DNA of 64,000 bases from DATFDN01 sp963818725 (GCA_963818725.1 CAWFTU010000001.1:372001-436000); one strand, 5' to 3'; numbered from the stretch's first letter, positions 18,714 to 27,337 are shown. Numbers and translations: made by a program. The notes: a model not told the origin generated them from the sequence alone.

Positions 18714-19535
18714 TCAGCCGACCGGATAGGGCGGCTTCTCGTAGCCTGCGGGCGAGAGGGTAAAGATTTCGACACCCTCCTCGGTCACACCAACCATGTG
18801 CTCGAATTGCATGGACAGGCTGCGGTCGCGCGTCACCGCGGTCCAGCCGTCATCGAGGATCTTCACCTCGGGCCGGCCGGCGTTCACCATCGGCTCGATG
18901 GTGAAGAACATGCCAGGCCGCAGCACGGGACCGTCGCCCCGCCGGCCGAAATGCAGCACGTTCGGCGGCTCATGGAAGTGCCGTCCGATCCCATGGCCGC
19001 AGAAATCCCGGACCACGCTGTAGCGGTGGCTCTCGACATAGCTCTGGATGGCGTGCCCGACATCGCCCAGTGTGGCGCCAGGGCGCACGGCGGCGACGCC
19101 GCGCATCAGCGCCTCGTAGGTCACGTCCATCAGGTTGCGGGCCTTGGTGGACGGTGTGCCAGCCACATACATGCGCGACGAATCGCCATGCCAGCCGTCC
19201 AGGATCACGGTGATGTCGATGTTCAGCACGTCACCGTTCACAAGGCGGCGCTCACCAGGGATGCCGTGGCAGACGACGTGATTGATCGAGGTGCAGATCG
19301 ACTTGGGGAAGCCGCGATAGTTCAACGGCGCCGGCACCGCCCCGTGCGCAGTGATGAAGTCGTGGCAGAGCCGGTCGAGTTCGCCAGTGGTGACGCCAGG
19401 GCACACATGCGGCGTGATCATGTCCAGCGTCGCGGCCGCGAGCCGTCCGGCCGCGCGCATCCCGGCGAAATCCTCAGGCGCGTGAAGGGTGATCTGCCTT
19501 GTTTCGGCTCCGCCATCCATGATCTTGTCCACCAT
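18714..19535 (-). CDS. map: Methionine aminopeptidase type I
   Basis: Removes the initiator methionine after deformylation. The five metal ligands are recognisable: two Asp in LNIDITVILDGWHGDSSRM, His in FCGHGIGRHFHEPP, Glu in FFTIEPM, and Glu in QFEHMVGVTEEG. The substrate-contact His is in INHVVCHGIP. About 270 residues, normal for the family without extra zinc-finger domains. The start is ambiguous: ATG 19535 (preceded by GTGAG) or GTG 19547. It is divergent from rpiA. Confidence 0.95.
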   Translation of the reverse strand: MVDKIMDGGAETRQITLHAPEDFAGMRAAGRLAAATLDMITPHVCPGVTTGELDRLCHDFITAHGAVPAPLNYRGFPKSICTSINHVVCHGIPGERRLVNGDVLNIDITVILDGWHGDSSRMYVAGTPSTKARNLMDVTYEALMRGVAAVRPGATLGDVGHAIQSYVESHRYSVVRDFCGHGIGRHFHEPPNVLHFGRRGDGPVLRPGMFFTIEPMVNAGRPEVKILDDGWTAVTRDRSLSMQFEHMVGVTEEGVEIFTLSPAGYEKPPYPVG

Positions 19536-19621
19536 CCACGCGCTCACTTACTTGCGACGAACATGCGCAACCCAACACCCTGGTGCAAGGGCATGGCCCT
19601 TATGCCGTAGGAGGCAAGCTT

Positions 19622-20335
19622 ATGACGGACACGGCGCAGACAGACCCGCAGGGCGCGCTGAAGCAGGCGGCAGCCGAGGCGGCAGTCGATCTGGTTCAGG
19701 ACGGGATGGCCGTGGGCCTCGGCACCGGCTCGACCGCCGCGTACGCGATCGACGCCTTGGCCCGTCGGGTCCGGGCAGGGCTGCGGATCAAGGCCATCCC
19801 CACCTCGGAACGCACGGCGCGGCAAGCGCGGGATGGGGGGATTCCACTCGCCTCGTTCGCCGAGTGCCCTCGACTTGACCTGACGATCGACGGGGCGGAC
19901 GAAATCGCCCGCGGAACGCTCGATCTCATCAAGGGTCTCGGCGGGGCGCTGCTGCGCGAGAAGATCGTCGCTGCGTCGTCGGCGCGGCTGGTCATCGTCG
20001 CCGATTCGTCGAAGCTGGTGGACAGGCTGGGAACACACGCCCCGGTCCCGGTGGAGGTGGTGGCGTTCGGCTGGGAGACGACCTTGGCGCGGCTGACGGC
20101 ACTCGGGGTCCAGCCGAAGCCGCGGCGGGACGAGGGAGGAGCGCTGTTTCAGACCGATGGGGGGAACGTAGTCTTGGATTGTGCGACTGGCGCGATCGAC
20201 GACCCAGCAGCGCTCGACCGGGCGCTTCGGAAGGTGGTCGGGGTCATCGAGACGGGGTTGTTCCTTGGCATGGCCGAACGCGCGCTCGTCTCCGGGACTG
20301 GCGGCCTGCGGACGCTTGGGCGTGCAGTTGCCTAG
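19622..20335 (+). CDS. rpiA: Ribose-5-phosphate isomerase A
   Basis: Interconverts ribose 5-phosphate and ribulose 5-phosphate in the pentose-phosphate pathway. The 237-residue protein shows GLGTGSTAAYAIDAL, the active-site segment LDLTIDGADEI, and KGLGGALLREKIVA with the catalytic Glu and Lys. ATG 19622 lies 7 nt after AGGAGG (19609-19614), so the longer frame from 19583 can be discarded. Confidence 0.95.
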   Translation: MTDTAQTDPQGALKQAAAEAAVDLVQDGMAVGLGTGSTAAYAIDALARRVRAGLRIKAIPTSERTARQARDGGIPLASFAECPRLDLTIDGADEIARGTLDLIKGLGGALLREKIVAASSARLVIVADSSKLVDRLGTHAPVPVEVVAFGWETTLARLTALGVQPKPRRDEGGALFQTDGGNVVLDCATGAIDDPAALDRALRKVVGVIETGLFLGMAERALVSGTGGLRTLGRAVA

Positions 20336-20386
20336 CCGATCAAAAAATCTTCCACTCTCGTTATATTTTCAGGCATTCTCTTTTTT

Positions 20387-21235
20387 ATGAGCGTGCGATC
20401 ACAGGCTATCGATCAGGTTCTGGCTGTAAAGTACGGCCCTCCAGAGCGGATGGACTGGGGTCCGGCCCTGCGTTGCCGGTTCGGGTATCGTACGCCTGAC
20501 GACTGGTATGAGGCATTGCTGTTCGACCTTATCAGTGAGGATACTGAGTGGCTTGACGTGGGTTGCGGGAGAACCGTTTTCCCCTCGAACCCGGCCGGAG
20601 CAGCCGTGCTAGCGAGACGCTGTCGCCTTTTGGTGGGACTCGACCCCAGCGACAATATTCTGGACAATCCTCTATTGCACGAGCGCGCTCGATGCATGCT
20701 CCAGGACTACCGAACCGATCGACAGTTCGATATCGTAACACTCCGCATGGTGGCCGAGCACATCAATGATCCCGCTGCCTCGCTTGCTGCACTTGCACGG
20801 CTGGTCAAGCCAGGCGGACGGGTCGTGGTCTATACGGTCGAAAAGCTCTCGCCAGCGACGATCATCTCGGCCCTGACGCCTCTCAGCATTCACCACATCG
20901 TCAAAAAGCTTCTTTGGAACACTGAGGAACGAGACACTTTTCCAACCCTGTATAAGATGAACAGGCGCCGGACACTGAGGCGGCTGTTCCAGGCAGCGGG
21001 ATTCCGTGAGGAGAGCTTTCGCCACCGCGGTGATTGCAGAGCCTTTGCCCGCTGGCGCTGCACCAACGTCGCTGAGCTGACGATATGGCACTGTCTGAAA
21101 GTCGTGGGTTTACGCTACCCGGAAGCATGCATTCTGGCGAGTTACCAGCGAGAGGATCGGGGCCATGGTGCCAAGGCTTCGTCGCGACTGGCCGCAGCCA
21201 CCCATGCTGGACAGTTTCGCCAACCAAAGCGTTAA
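20387..21235 (+). CDS. Class I SAM-dependent methyltransferase
   Basis: A 282-residue protein with motif I WLDVGCGRTVFPS, the acidic loop LVGLDPSDN and post-motif FDIVTLRMVAEHI, followed by the usual VKPGGRVVVYT. The substrate is unknown. It is less GC-rich than its neighbours and is preceded by an AT-rich stretch (20338-20386) with no clear ribosome-binding site before ATG 20387, which suggests recent acquisition or a leaderless message. It converges with a glycosyltransferase gene, overlapping it by 4 bp. A role in modifying surface glycans is only a guess from that neighbour. Confidence 0.8.
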   Translation: MSVRSQAIDQVLAVKYGPPERMDWGPALRCRFGYRTPDDWYEALLFDLISEDTEWLDVGCGRTVFPSNPAGAAVLARRCRLLVGLDPSDNILDNPLLHERARCMLQDYRTDRQFDIVTLRMVAEHINDPAASLAALARLVKPGGRVVVYTVEKLSPATIISALTPLSIHHIVKKLLWNTEERDTFPTLYKMNRRRTLRRLFQAAGFREESFRHRGDCRAFARWRCTNVAELTIWHCLKVVGLRYPEACILASYQREDRGHGAKASSRLAAATHAGQFRQPKR

Positions 21236-22140
21236 AGCGGTATCGCTGCTATATCCGGCTCCGAAGGGAGGCGCGGTGAGCGCAAGGCGCGACGCATAAG
21301 CAAGCTTAACCCTCTTATTCTAAACGAAAACCCTGCATCCGCTCTCGTCTCGCGGAGCCAGTCGGCCAGCATCAGATCGGCAAAAACGGGCAGGGCTTTG
21401 AAACCAGCTTCGCGGATGATGCGCCTGAGAGCCTCGGCTTCGCAACGCCCTCGCCGCTGCTGGATCATTCGACGAGCTTGACGGCGGATGTCGCTGGGCC
21501 GCCAGGGAGAGAGAGGCCGAGTCCGCCAAGTAGCTCCTGGCGCAACCCGAATTCGCGTTCGATCCCAGGGGCGGCGCGCGTCGAGGTCGTGGCGCACGAA
21601 GGAGCCGATCAACCCGTCCCCGCGGTACAGGCCGATCGGCAATCGCAGTCCATTTGCCGTCAGGCGATCAAGGAACGAGCGCCGCAACGCGAAGAGCGAG
21701 CCATGCAGCCCACCCTCGGCGATCATGGCCGCGCGCAGGGCGGCGGCGCTCCGCCCTGTAGACGGCACGGCGGCGGCGGCATTGGCGTGGTTGTCGGCCT
21801 CCAGGCTGTCAGCCAGCTCGCGAAGGGCGGCCGCATCGACCCTCGCATAGGCGTCGATGAAGAAATAGACCCAAGCGCGCGGCCGGAGGGCATAGACGAA
21901 CTGGTTCCAGGCATTCGACTTGTCGGCGAATGGAATGACGTACCCGCTGGCGAGAGGGGCCAGGCGGCCCATCTCGCGGCGGAGCACGTCATAGGACTCA
22001 TCTGTCGTTCCGTTGAGGATGACAGTGAGGTGGGCAGTCACGCCGCGCGCGGCCTCCTCGATTGCTTGCAGGCAACCGGGAAGACTCGCCGCTTCGTTGC
22101 GGGCGAACACCGCGATGCTCCAGTCAACCTCGGTTTCCAT
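21232..22140 (-). CDS. Glycosyltransferase family 2-like protein
   Basis: A 302-residue protein starting ATG 22140 with the GT-A opening WSIAVFARNEAASLPGCLQA, a nucleotide-sugar region, and VYFFIDAYARVDAAAL in the place of the DxD-containing segment. It is soluble, with no transmembrane helices seen. The sugar donor and acceptor are unknown. It begins about 55 bp after the enoyl-CoA hydratase gene on the same strand. Confidence 0.75.
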   Translation of the reverse strand: METEVDWSIAVFARNEAASLPGCLQAIEEAARGVTAHLTVILNGTTDESYDVLRREMGRLAPLASGYVIPFADKSNAWNQFVYALRPRAWVYFFIDAYARVDAAALRELADSLEADNHANAAAAVPSTGRSAAALRAAMIAEGGLHGSLFALRRSFLDRLTANGLRLPIGLYRGDGLIGSFVRHDLDARRPWDRTRIRVAPGATWRTRPLSPWRPSDIRRQARRMIQQRRGRCEAEALRRIIREAGFKALPVFADLMLADWLRETRADAGFSFRIRGLSLLMRRALRSPRLPSEPDIAAIPL

Positions 22141-22194
22141 CGGGTCTGGATAACAAGCTATTCGGTCCCGCTCCAGAGTTATTGCGAGCAACGC

Positions 22195-22974
22195 TCATTC
22201 GCCCCGCCAGACCGGCGCCCGCTTGGCCAGGAACGCCTCCATCCCCTCGCGGAAGTCCCGGCTCATGTAGCAGGACAAGATCAGGTCGCGGCCTTCCGCC
22301 TCGGCCATGTCGCCCGTGCGCAGCCGGCGCAGCGCCTCCTTCGTGGCGCGCAGCGTCAGCGGGGCGTGGCCGGCGATCAGGCGGGCCAGCTCCTCGGCGC
22401 GGGCGGCGAGGGCAGGGGCATCGGGCAGCATCTCGCTCACCAGGCCGATGGCACGCGCCTCCTCGGCCTCGACCAGACGCGCGGTGAAGACGATCTCGGC
22501 GACGCGGGCCGGGCCGATCAGGGCGGCAAGGCGGGCGTAGTTGGCCATCGATAGGCAATTGCCGAGCGTGCGGGCGATGGGAAAGCCGAACCGCGCGCCG
22601 CGCGCCGCGATGCGCAGGTCGCAGGCGGCCGCGATCCCCGCGCCGCCGCCGGTGCAGGCCCCGGCGATGGCGGCGATGGCGGGGACCGGGCAGCGCTCCA
22701 GCGCGTCCAGCACGCGGTCGAGCCGCGCTTCGTACTCGATCGCGTCCTCGGGGCGGGTGAAGCTGCGGAACTGGCCGATGTCGGTGCCGGCGGCGAAGGC
22801 CTTCTCGCCCGCACCGGTCAGGATCAGGGCGCGAAGCTCGCCGCGCTGCCCGGCCTCGGCGCAGATCTCGGCCAGGCGTTCGTACATAGCGAAGGTCAGC
22901 GCGTTGCGCGCGGCCGGGCGGTTGAAGGTGATTCGGCCGATTCCGTCGCGCGCCTCGTAGAGCAACTCGTCCAT
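22195..22974 (-). CDS. Enoyl-CoA hydratase/isomerase family protein
   Basis: A 259-residue crotonase-fold enzyme: GRITFNRPAARNALTFAMYE, oxyanion-hole segments AFAAGTDIGQF and ACTGGGAGIAAACDLRIA, and a C-terminal crossover helix. Members hydrate enoyl-CoAs or isomerise and cleave CoA thioesters. ATG 22974 has GGGAGG 8 nt upstream. It is divergent from a broken acyl-CoA carboxylase fragment. A second, truncated copy of its 5' end lies at 33652-33716 next to the intact carboxylase gene, so hydratase and carboxylase were probably once a divergent pair acting on the same acid. Confidence 0.88.
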   Translation of the reverse strand: MDELLYEARDGIGRITFNRPAARNALTFAMYERLAEICAEAGQRGELRALILTGAGEKAFAAGTDIGQFRSFTRPEDAIEYEARLDRVLDALERCPVPAIAAIAGACTGGGAGIAAACDLRIAARGARFGFPIARTLGNCLSMANYARLAALIGPARVAEIVFTARLVEAEEARAIGLVSEMLPDAPALAARAEELARLIAGHAPLTLRATKEALRRLRTGDMAEAEGRDLILSCYMSRDFREGMEAFLAKRAPVWRGE

Positions 22975-23060
22975 GATATCGCCTCCCGGCCATGACTTCT
23001 CCCTGCCCGGCTTGCTAGAACCGCCGGCGTCGCATGCCAAGCGGCCCTCGGGATGAAACG

Positions 23061-23334
23061 ATGCCAGACAACTCCCCGATCAGCCCGGTGATGCGGGAAA
23101 GCTGGGAGCCGGAGCTTACGGATGGTGGTGATCGCGGGCGACGACTTCACCGTGCGCGGCGGCTCGGCGGACGCCTCGACCACGGGCAAGCTGCGGATGT
23201 CGGAGCAGATGGCGGCGGAGTTCCGCCTGCCGCTGATCCGGCTGATCGAGGGCTCGGGCGGCGGCGGCTCGGTCAAGACCATCGAGACCACCGGGCGGGC
23301 GAATCTGCCGGGCGGCCTATCCGACGGCTCCTCG
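23061..23334 (+). pseudogene. Truncated, internally deleted acyl-CoA carboxylase beta subunit copy
   Basis: From ATG 23061 the sequence tracks the 5' end of the intact carboxylase gene at 33801. Just after the GAGCCGGAGCTT shared by both copies it skips about 230 bp of the intact gene. It then follows that gene again (VVIAGDDFTVRGGSADAS ... TTGRANLPGGLSDGSS) and breaks off at about 23334, where unrelated AT-richer DNA begins. The copies are clearly related but not identical, with roughly one base in ten different by eye. No functional product is expected. Confidence 0.88.
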
Positions 23335-23376
23335 ATAAAATCGAGTACAGCCGATGATGATGTCGAGCAGCTACAA

Positions 23377-23544
23377 CTACGGAGCACGGTTCGCTGGGAA
23401 GAACCGGTAAACGCCATGTTCGTCCAGTCGCATGTATCCCAATATGTCTTGATCGCCGCCTGGTCGCTTGATCGGGGTTTCGTTCGGCAACTGCAATTCG
23501 GTTGCTGTTTTGCCCGAGACTTGTCCCTGCCTCGCCCTCAGCAT
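23377..23544 (-). CDS. Small ORF at the end of the island operon
   Basis: A 55-residue frame (MLRARQGQVSGKTATELQ ... GVYRFFPANRAP) on the strand of the island operon, about 60 bp after the proline-rich gene. Base composition matches the island rather than the host. In another frame it could instead be the lost C-terminus of the preceding gene. I do not recognise it. Confidence 0.3.
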   Translation of the reverse strand: MLRARQGQVSGKTATELQLPNETPIKRPGGDQDILGYMRLDEHGVYRFFPANRAP

Positions 23545-23576
23545 TTTTAGACTCTCGCCTACCGATCTTCCGATCG

Positions 23577-23604
23577 GAGCGTCCGGATATCTGGACGCTC
23601 TTTT
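23577..23604 (+). terminator. Hairpin with T-run
   Basis: GAGCGTCC (23577-23584) pairs with GGACGCTC (23593-23600), and TTTT follows on the plus strand. It looks like an intrinsic terminator for rightward transcription. It lies directly at the 3' end of the leftward proline-rich gene, where it could also protect the message end. Confidence 0.5.
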
Positions 23605-23791
23605 GTTAGCCGACGCTGATGTTCCCGATTCGGACGAATTCCCAACACCAGGTTCCTGAGTTTCTGGTTCTCCTCTCGGGGATTTCAGCCGGGACGTCCT
23701 CATTGGGGTCCGCAAGCTTGTATTGTGGTGGAATGTTGACACTGGGCGGCCTGAACTCCGGCCTGGTGGGCGGCCAAAGCATGCGGCCGCT

Positions 23792-23895
23792 GGACGAGGA
23801 GGTCGCTCCCGCTGACGGAGGTCCGTTATAGAATGGCTGAGCCAAATTGGGAGCAACCGACGGAGAGACCGACCCATATGCCCCCGGTGGCGTGG
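23792..23895. repeat. 104-bp direct repeat, copy 1
   Basis: Identical by eye to 25419-25522. Both encode the same stretch of the proline-rich protein on the minus strand, so this is an internal gene duplication; the IS3 element now separates the copies. Confidence 0.9.
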
Positions 23896-24036
23896 CTGGC
23901 ACTCCCGGGGAGTTACCGTAACCCGGTGACCCAAACCCCGGCACCGCAGGCGGCCCAAACAGGCGGTTGCTGGACGAGGAGGTCGTGAGCTGCCCCCGAT
24001 TTCCCTGGACACCGATTTGTCCGACCGGAGGCAGAT

Positions 24037-24474
24037 ATGGTGAAGTCCAGCATGAACAGGATCATACGAAATGATGTGGCTGATGGGCCTGTGGGCAACG
24101 AGGGCGGGCGGAGCCCGTCCGCGCTGTCCACAGGCCACAACGGCGCGGAGGCGGGGTGTGCTCCGAGTGGACCGCTGGCGCCGGGCCAACGCTGGAGCGT
24201 GAGCCGCAAGCGCGAGGTGGTGCTTCGCCTGCTGCGGGGTGAGGCCGCCGAGGATCTCTCGCGCGAGCTCGGCGTGCCGCTCTACAAGCTCGAGCGCTGG
24301 CGGCAGAAGGCCGAAGCCGCGCTGGGTGGCGCATTGAAGGAACGCGAAACGGAGGCGGCGAGTGGTGAGCTCGCCACGGCCATGCAGCGGATCGGCGAAC
24401 TGAGCATGGAGAACGAGCTGCTGCGCTCTCGCATCGAGCGCCCTGGCCCTTTGGCCCGCGGGAGGTCGCGGTGA
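24037..24474 (+). CDS. IS3-like transposase OrfA (HTH)
   Basis: A 145-residue DNA-binding subunit. The helix-turn-helix is in RKREVVLRLLRGEAAEDLSR, then LGVPLYKLERWRQKAE, and a coiled-coil/leucine-zipper tail follows (MQRIGELSMENELLRSRIER). ATG 24037 is a likely start, although later Met/Val codons are possible. Its stop overlaps the start of orfB (TGATG), so OrfB is expressed by coupling rather than, or in addition to, frameshifting. Confidence 0.85.
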   Translation: MVKSSMNRIIRNDVADGPVGNEGGRSPSALSTGHNGAEAGCAPSGPLAPGQRWSVSRKREVVLRLLRGEAAEDLSRELGVPLYKLERWRQKAEAALGGALKERETEAASGELATAMQRIGELSMENELLRSRIERPGPLARGRSR

Positions 24475-25382
24475 TGGCGGCGGTGATTTCCCCGGCCACC
24501 GGCCGCCGCTACGGCATCGCCCAGGTCTGCCGCATCTGGGACGTGCCGCGGTCATCCTTCTATGCTGACCGACGCCGGGCCGATACAACGACGACGCCAG
24601 TTTCGGTGCGGCGCCGTGGACCAAAGCCCGTGGTGTCGGGCGACACCTTGCTGGTGGCGATCCGCGCCGATCTCGCCCGGTCGCCCTGGCACGGCGAGGG
24701 CCATCGCAAGGTGTGGGCCAGGCTGCGGGTGATGGACGGCATCCGGGTCGCGCGCAAACGGGTGCTGCGGCTGATGCGCGAGAACGCCCTGCTGTCGCCG
24801 CATCGCGCCCGCATCCGCGACGACACGCCGCACGATCGTCACATCATCACCGAGGCGCCGAACCTGATGTGGGCGACGGATGCGACCCAGATCATCACCG
24901 TCCAGGATGGCAAGGTCTGGCTGTTCGGCGTCGTCGAGCACTGGAACGCCGAAGCGCTTGGCTGGCACGTCGCCAAGCGCGGCGATCGCTACTCCGCCGC
25001 GCAGGCCGTCGGCATGGCGGTCCGCAATGTCTTCGGCCACGTCAGCCCCAGCGCCGCTCGCGGCGTGGCGCTGCGACACGACCACGGCAGCGCGTTCCTC
25101 GCCGAACATTTCCATAACCAGATCCGCTTCTGGGGCATGACCCCCAGCTATGCGTTCGTCGGCGAGCCTGAGACGAATGGCGTCGTCGAGCGCTTCTTCC
25201 GCACCCTCAAGGAGCAGATCGTGCATGGCCGAATCTACCAGACCATCGACGAGGCCCGTGATGCGGTCCGCGACTTCGTCGCCCGCTACAATGCCGAGTG
25301 GCTGATCGAGAAGAACGGCCTGCGCAGTCCCAGCGATGCCAGAGCAGCGTGGTACCAGGCCGTCATGAAGACCGCCGCTTAA
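24474..25382 (+). CDS. IS3-like transposase OrfB (rve integrase core)
   Basis: A 302-residue catalytic subunit with a D,D(35)E triad: Asp in NLMWATDATQI, Asp in ALRHDHGSAF and Glu in TNGVVERFFRTLKEQ. An HTH_21-like segment precedes it (SPWHGEGHRKVWARLRVMDG). ATG 24474 overlaps the orfA stop and has GGAGG at 24461. The frame is intact, so this element may still be mobile. Confidence 0.9.
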   Translation: MAAVISPATGRRYGIAQVCRIWDVPRSSFYADRRRADTTTTPVSVRRRGPKPVVSGDTLLVAIRADLARSPWHGEGHRKVWARLRVMDGIRVARKRVLRLMRENALLSPHRARIRDDTPHDRHIITEAPNLMWATDATQIITVQDGKVWLFGVVEHWNAEALGWHVAKRGDRYSAAQAVGMAVRNVFGHVSPSAARGVALRHDHGSAFLAEHFHNQIRFWGMTPSYAFVGEPETNGVVERFFRTLKEQIVHGRIYQTIDEARDAVRDFVARYNAEWLIEKNGLRSPSDARAAWYQAVMKTAA

Positions 25383-25418
25383 CAGCAACCTTGTGTCCAG
25401 GAAACCGGGCGCGGTACA

Positions 25419-25522
25419 GGACGAGGAGGTCGCTCCCGCTGACGGAGGTCCGTTATAGAATGGCTGAGCCAAATTGGGAGCAACCGACGGAGAGACCGAC
25501 CCATATGCCCCCGGTGGCGTGG
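25419..25522. repeat. 104-bp direct repeat, copy 2
   Basis: Second copy of the 23792-23895 unit. Its first 14 bp (GGACGAGGAGGTCG) also occur at 23972-23985, immediately left of the IS3 element. Confidence 0.9.
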
Positions 25523-25817
25523 ACGGCGCTACAGTAGGGGTAGACGGAGGGATTGTCTGTATCGGCGGTTGGAATGGGTCGGGCCTACCTTCATGCTTCT
25601 GCTCGGGTCTATATCTATTGACAGCTTGTATTTTTCTGAGAACCCTGTGGTTCAGGCACTCCAAGTTCAATATGTGTGAAGCGTGAGTGTCGAGGCACAT
25701 TCCCGACCGAGAGATTAGCGAAAGGAAAGTCACGGTAAGCGCCGCAACTTGGCGACGTGAGGATTGCCGTCCAACTCTGTGCCTCTTTAGAGAAAGTCTC
25801 CCACCCTGCATGATGGG

Positions 25818-26195
25818 CTATCCTACTTTCCGGTATCCAGCCCAATCTAGCGAAGAGCCCCGGAACGGGAACTTTGCGACGGAAACTCTTGCGCCGGACA
25901 TGCCCTGATTACCTCCGAGCACCTCTACTGCCGTTCCATTCTCTGAGAGGAAAAAGCCCACATGTCCGAAGCCCCTATCACCATCTGGTCCCTTGCGGCG
26001 GAACACCACGATGTCTCCGACCTGCGGTGTCTCGATAGGAGGGTAGCTTGGATTGTTTCGGAAACTGCCTGGTTGGGCGCTTCCCGTTATCGGCTGCCCA
26101 GAGGCGAGGAGGCAGAAATTGACAAAAGCAGCGCACCAAGATGTCTCGTCCCCCTCACTGGGGATGGTGAAAGTTGAGCAGAAGAACCCCACTAT
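25818..26195 (-). pseudogene. CHAP (TIGR02594-like) peptidase, 3' half, cut by IS630 copy 1
   Basis: The minus strand reads, directly from the IS edge, IVGFFCSTFTIPSEGDETSW, then CAAFVNFC with the nucleophile Cys, TPQVGDIVVFRR, GFGHVGFFLSENG with the catalytic His, and EVLGGNQGMSG, ending GYRKVG and a stop at 25818. This is the catalytic core of the NlpC/P60-related CHAP hydrolases grouped as TIGR02594, which cut peptidoglycan cross-peptides. The 5' half is not next to it but at 28182-30014 in opposite orientation. Joining the two at the TA target restores one frame (NPL then IVGFF). The enzyme is therefore destroyed here. Confidence 0.85.
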
Positions 26196-26252
26196 TATAG
26201 ATCCGGCTGCCATTATTTTGAATAGAAGCTGAGGGCCACCACGTCCTCGGAC

Positions 26253-27337
26253 ATGAAGCACGTGGACATGCGCAAGCTGGCTCCGGCGGCCCAGGAAGAA
26301 AGACGGCGACAGGTGATCGGCCTGCGCCAGAGCGGTGCGAACTATGCGGCAATCGCCGCCCAGGTCGGGCTCAGCCAAACCGGCGTGTTCGACATCTGCA
26401 AGCGTTTTGACGCCCAGGGCGAGACGGGGCTGGTCAGCGGCAAGCGCGGGCGCAAGCCAGACGAGCAGAAGCTGCTGACGACGGCACAGGAGAGGGAGAT
26501 CCAGCGGCTGATCTGCCGCCGTGTGCCCGACGAGTTGGGCCTGGACTTTGCGCTGTGGAGCCGGGCGGAGCAGCCGAAGGTTCCATGGACGCAGTCCATG
26601 GAATGGCTGCGGAGGGGGCGGTGGGTGCGCTCATCCGCCGCCAGTATGGCGTGCGCCTGGCGGTGCGCACCACCGGCACGCACCTGGCACGCTGGGGCTT
26701 CACCGCGCAAAAGCCGCTGCGGCGGGCCCATGGGCAGCAACCGGCAGCGGTGCGCGATTGGCTGCGCCGGGAGTATCCAGCGATTGTCGCCCGGGCCCGG
26801 CGGGCGCGTGGGGTGATCTTCTGGGGCGACGAGACCGGGCTGCGCGCCGAGGACGTGCGCGGTCGTTCCTACGCGCTCCCCGGCAAGACACCCGTCGTGC
26901 GGCCCAACCAGCGCCGCATCGGGCGGGGCCTGATCTCGGCGGTCAGCAACCGAGGCGAGTTGCGCTGGCAGGTGCTGGACGGCGCGATCAAGGCGCCGGT
27001 GCTGATCGGCTTCCTGCAACGCCTGATCCGTGATGCCGGGCGCAAGGTGTTCCTGATCCTCGACCGGCTGCCAGTGCACCGTTCGGCGGTGGTGCGTGAG
27101 TGGCTCGCCCGGCACAAGGCGCAGATCGAGGTCTCCTACCTGCCGTCCCACAGTCCGGAACTCAATCCGGATGAAGGGCTGAATGCCGACCTCAAGCGGC
27201 ACGTCACCCGCAAGCCGCCAATGCGCAGCAAACAGCAGCTCAAGCAGGCCGCCATCCGCCACATGCGTCGGCTGGCCAAGTCGCCCGCCCGGGTCCGCAG
27301 CTTCTTCCGCCAGAAGTCCATGCGCTATGCGGCATGA
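26253..27337 (+). pseudogene. IS630-family transposase split by a palindromic insertion
   Basis: The first frame (from 26253) has an HTH: RRQVIGLRQSGANYAAIAAQ, then VGLSQTGVFDICKRF. The second frame holds the DDE catalytic part: Asp in GVIFWGDETGLRAED, ILDRLPVHRS, and HSPELNPDEGLNADLK with the Glu. The two frames are separated by a 44-bp palindromic insertion (26571-26614). Deleting it joins LWSRAE to GAVGALIRRQYG in frame. No classical slippery heptamer is visible at the overlap. Confidence 0.9.
26571..26614. repeat. 44-bp palindromic insertion inside IS630 transposase (copy 1)
   Basis: The insert contains TTCCATGGAC, a 3-nt loop GCA, and GTCCATGGAA, extended by CAGCC and GGCTG arms with a small asymmetric bulge. 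It is bounded by the 6-bp direct repeat GCGGAG (26565-26570 and 26609-26614), like a target-site duplication. The same insert is in copy 2. Confidence 0.85.

Larger units (their letters stand above)
23986..25418 (+). mobile_element. IS3-like insertion sequence
   Basis: A 1433-bp element with imperfect terminal inverted repeats: left end TGAGCTGCCCCCGATTTCC, right end reversed TGTACCGCGCCCGGTTTCC, each followed by TGGACAC. It holds two overlapping genes, an HTH protein and an integrase-core transposase. The flanks share GGACGAGGAGGTCG (14 bp), longer than the 3-5 bp duplications usual for IS3, so the exact mechanism or family is uncertain. Confidence 0.8.
23606..25811 (-). pseudogene. Proline/glycine/serine-rich repeat protein, split by an IS3 element
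   Basis: The 5' part runs 25811-25419 and the 3' part 23971-23606. Removing the IS and one copy of the 14-bp flanking repeat gives one frame of about 252 residues. Near the start is a twin-arginine-like hydrophobic segment (RRQVAALTVTFLSLI). The body is low-complexity (IPPSTPTVAPSTPPGAYG). A roughly 35-residue unit (PPGAYGSVSPSVAPNLAQPF, then YNGPPSAGATSSS) occurs twice, encoded by 104-bp direct repeats. The C-terminal 60 residues (RPPSVNIPPQYKLADPNEDV ...) are not repetitive. It is likely an exported or surface linker-type protein, third in an operon with a protease and a CHAP peptidase. The start codon is uncertain, because a different frame also stays open upstream. Confidence 0.6.

Noticed and set aside
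26253..27337. Normal programmed -1 frameshifting as the reason for two IS630 frames
   Set aside because: No slippery heptamer is seen, and the overlap coincides exactly with a palindrome bounded by a 6-bp duplication whose removal restores one frame. Hairpin-stimulated recoding is still possible.
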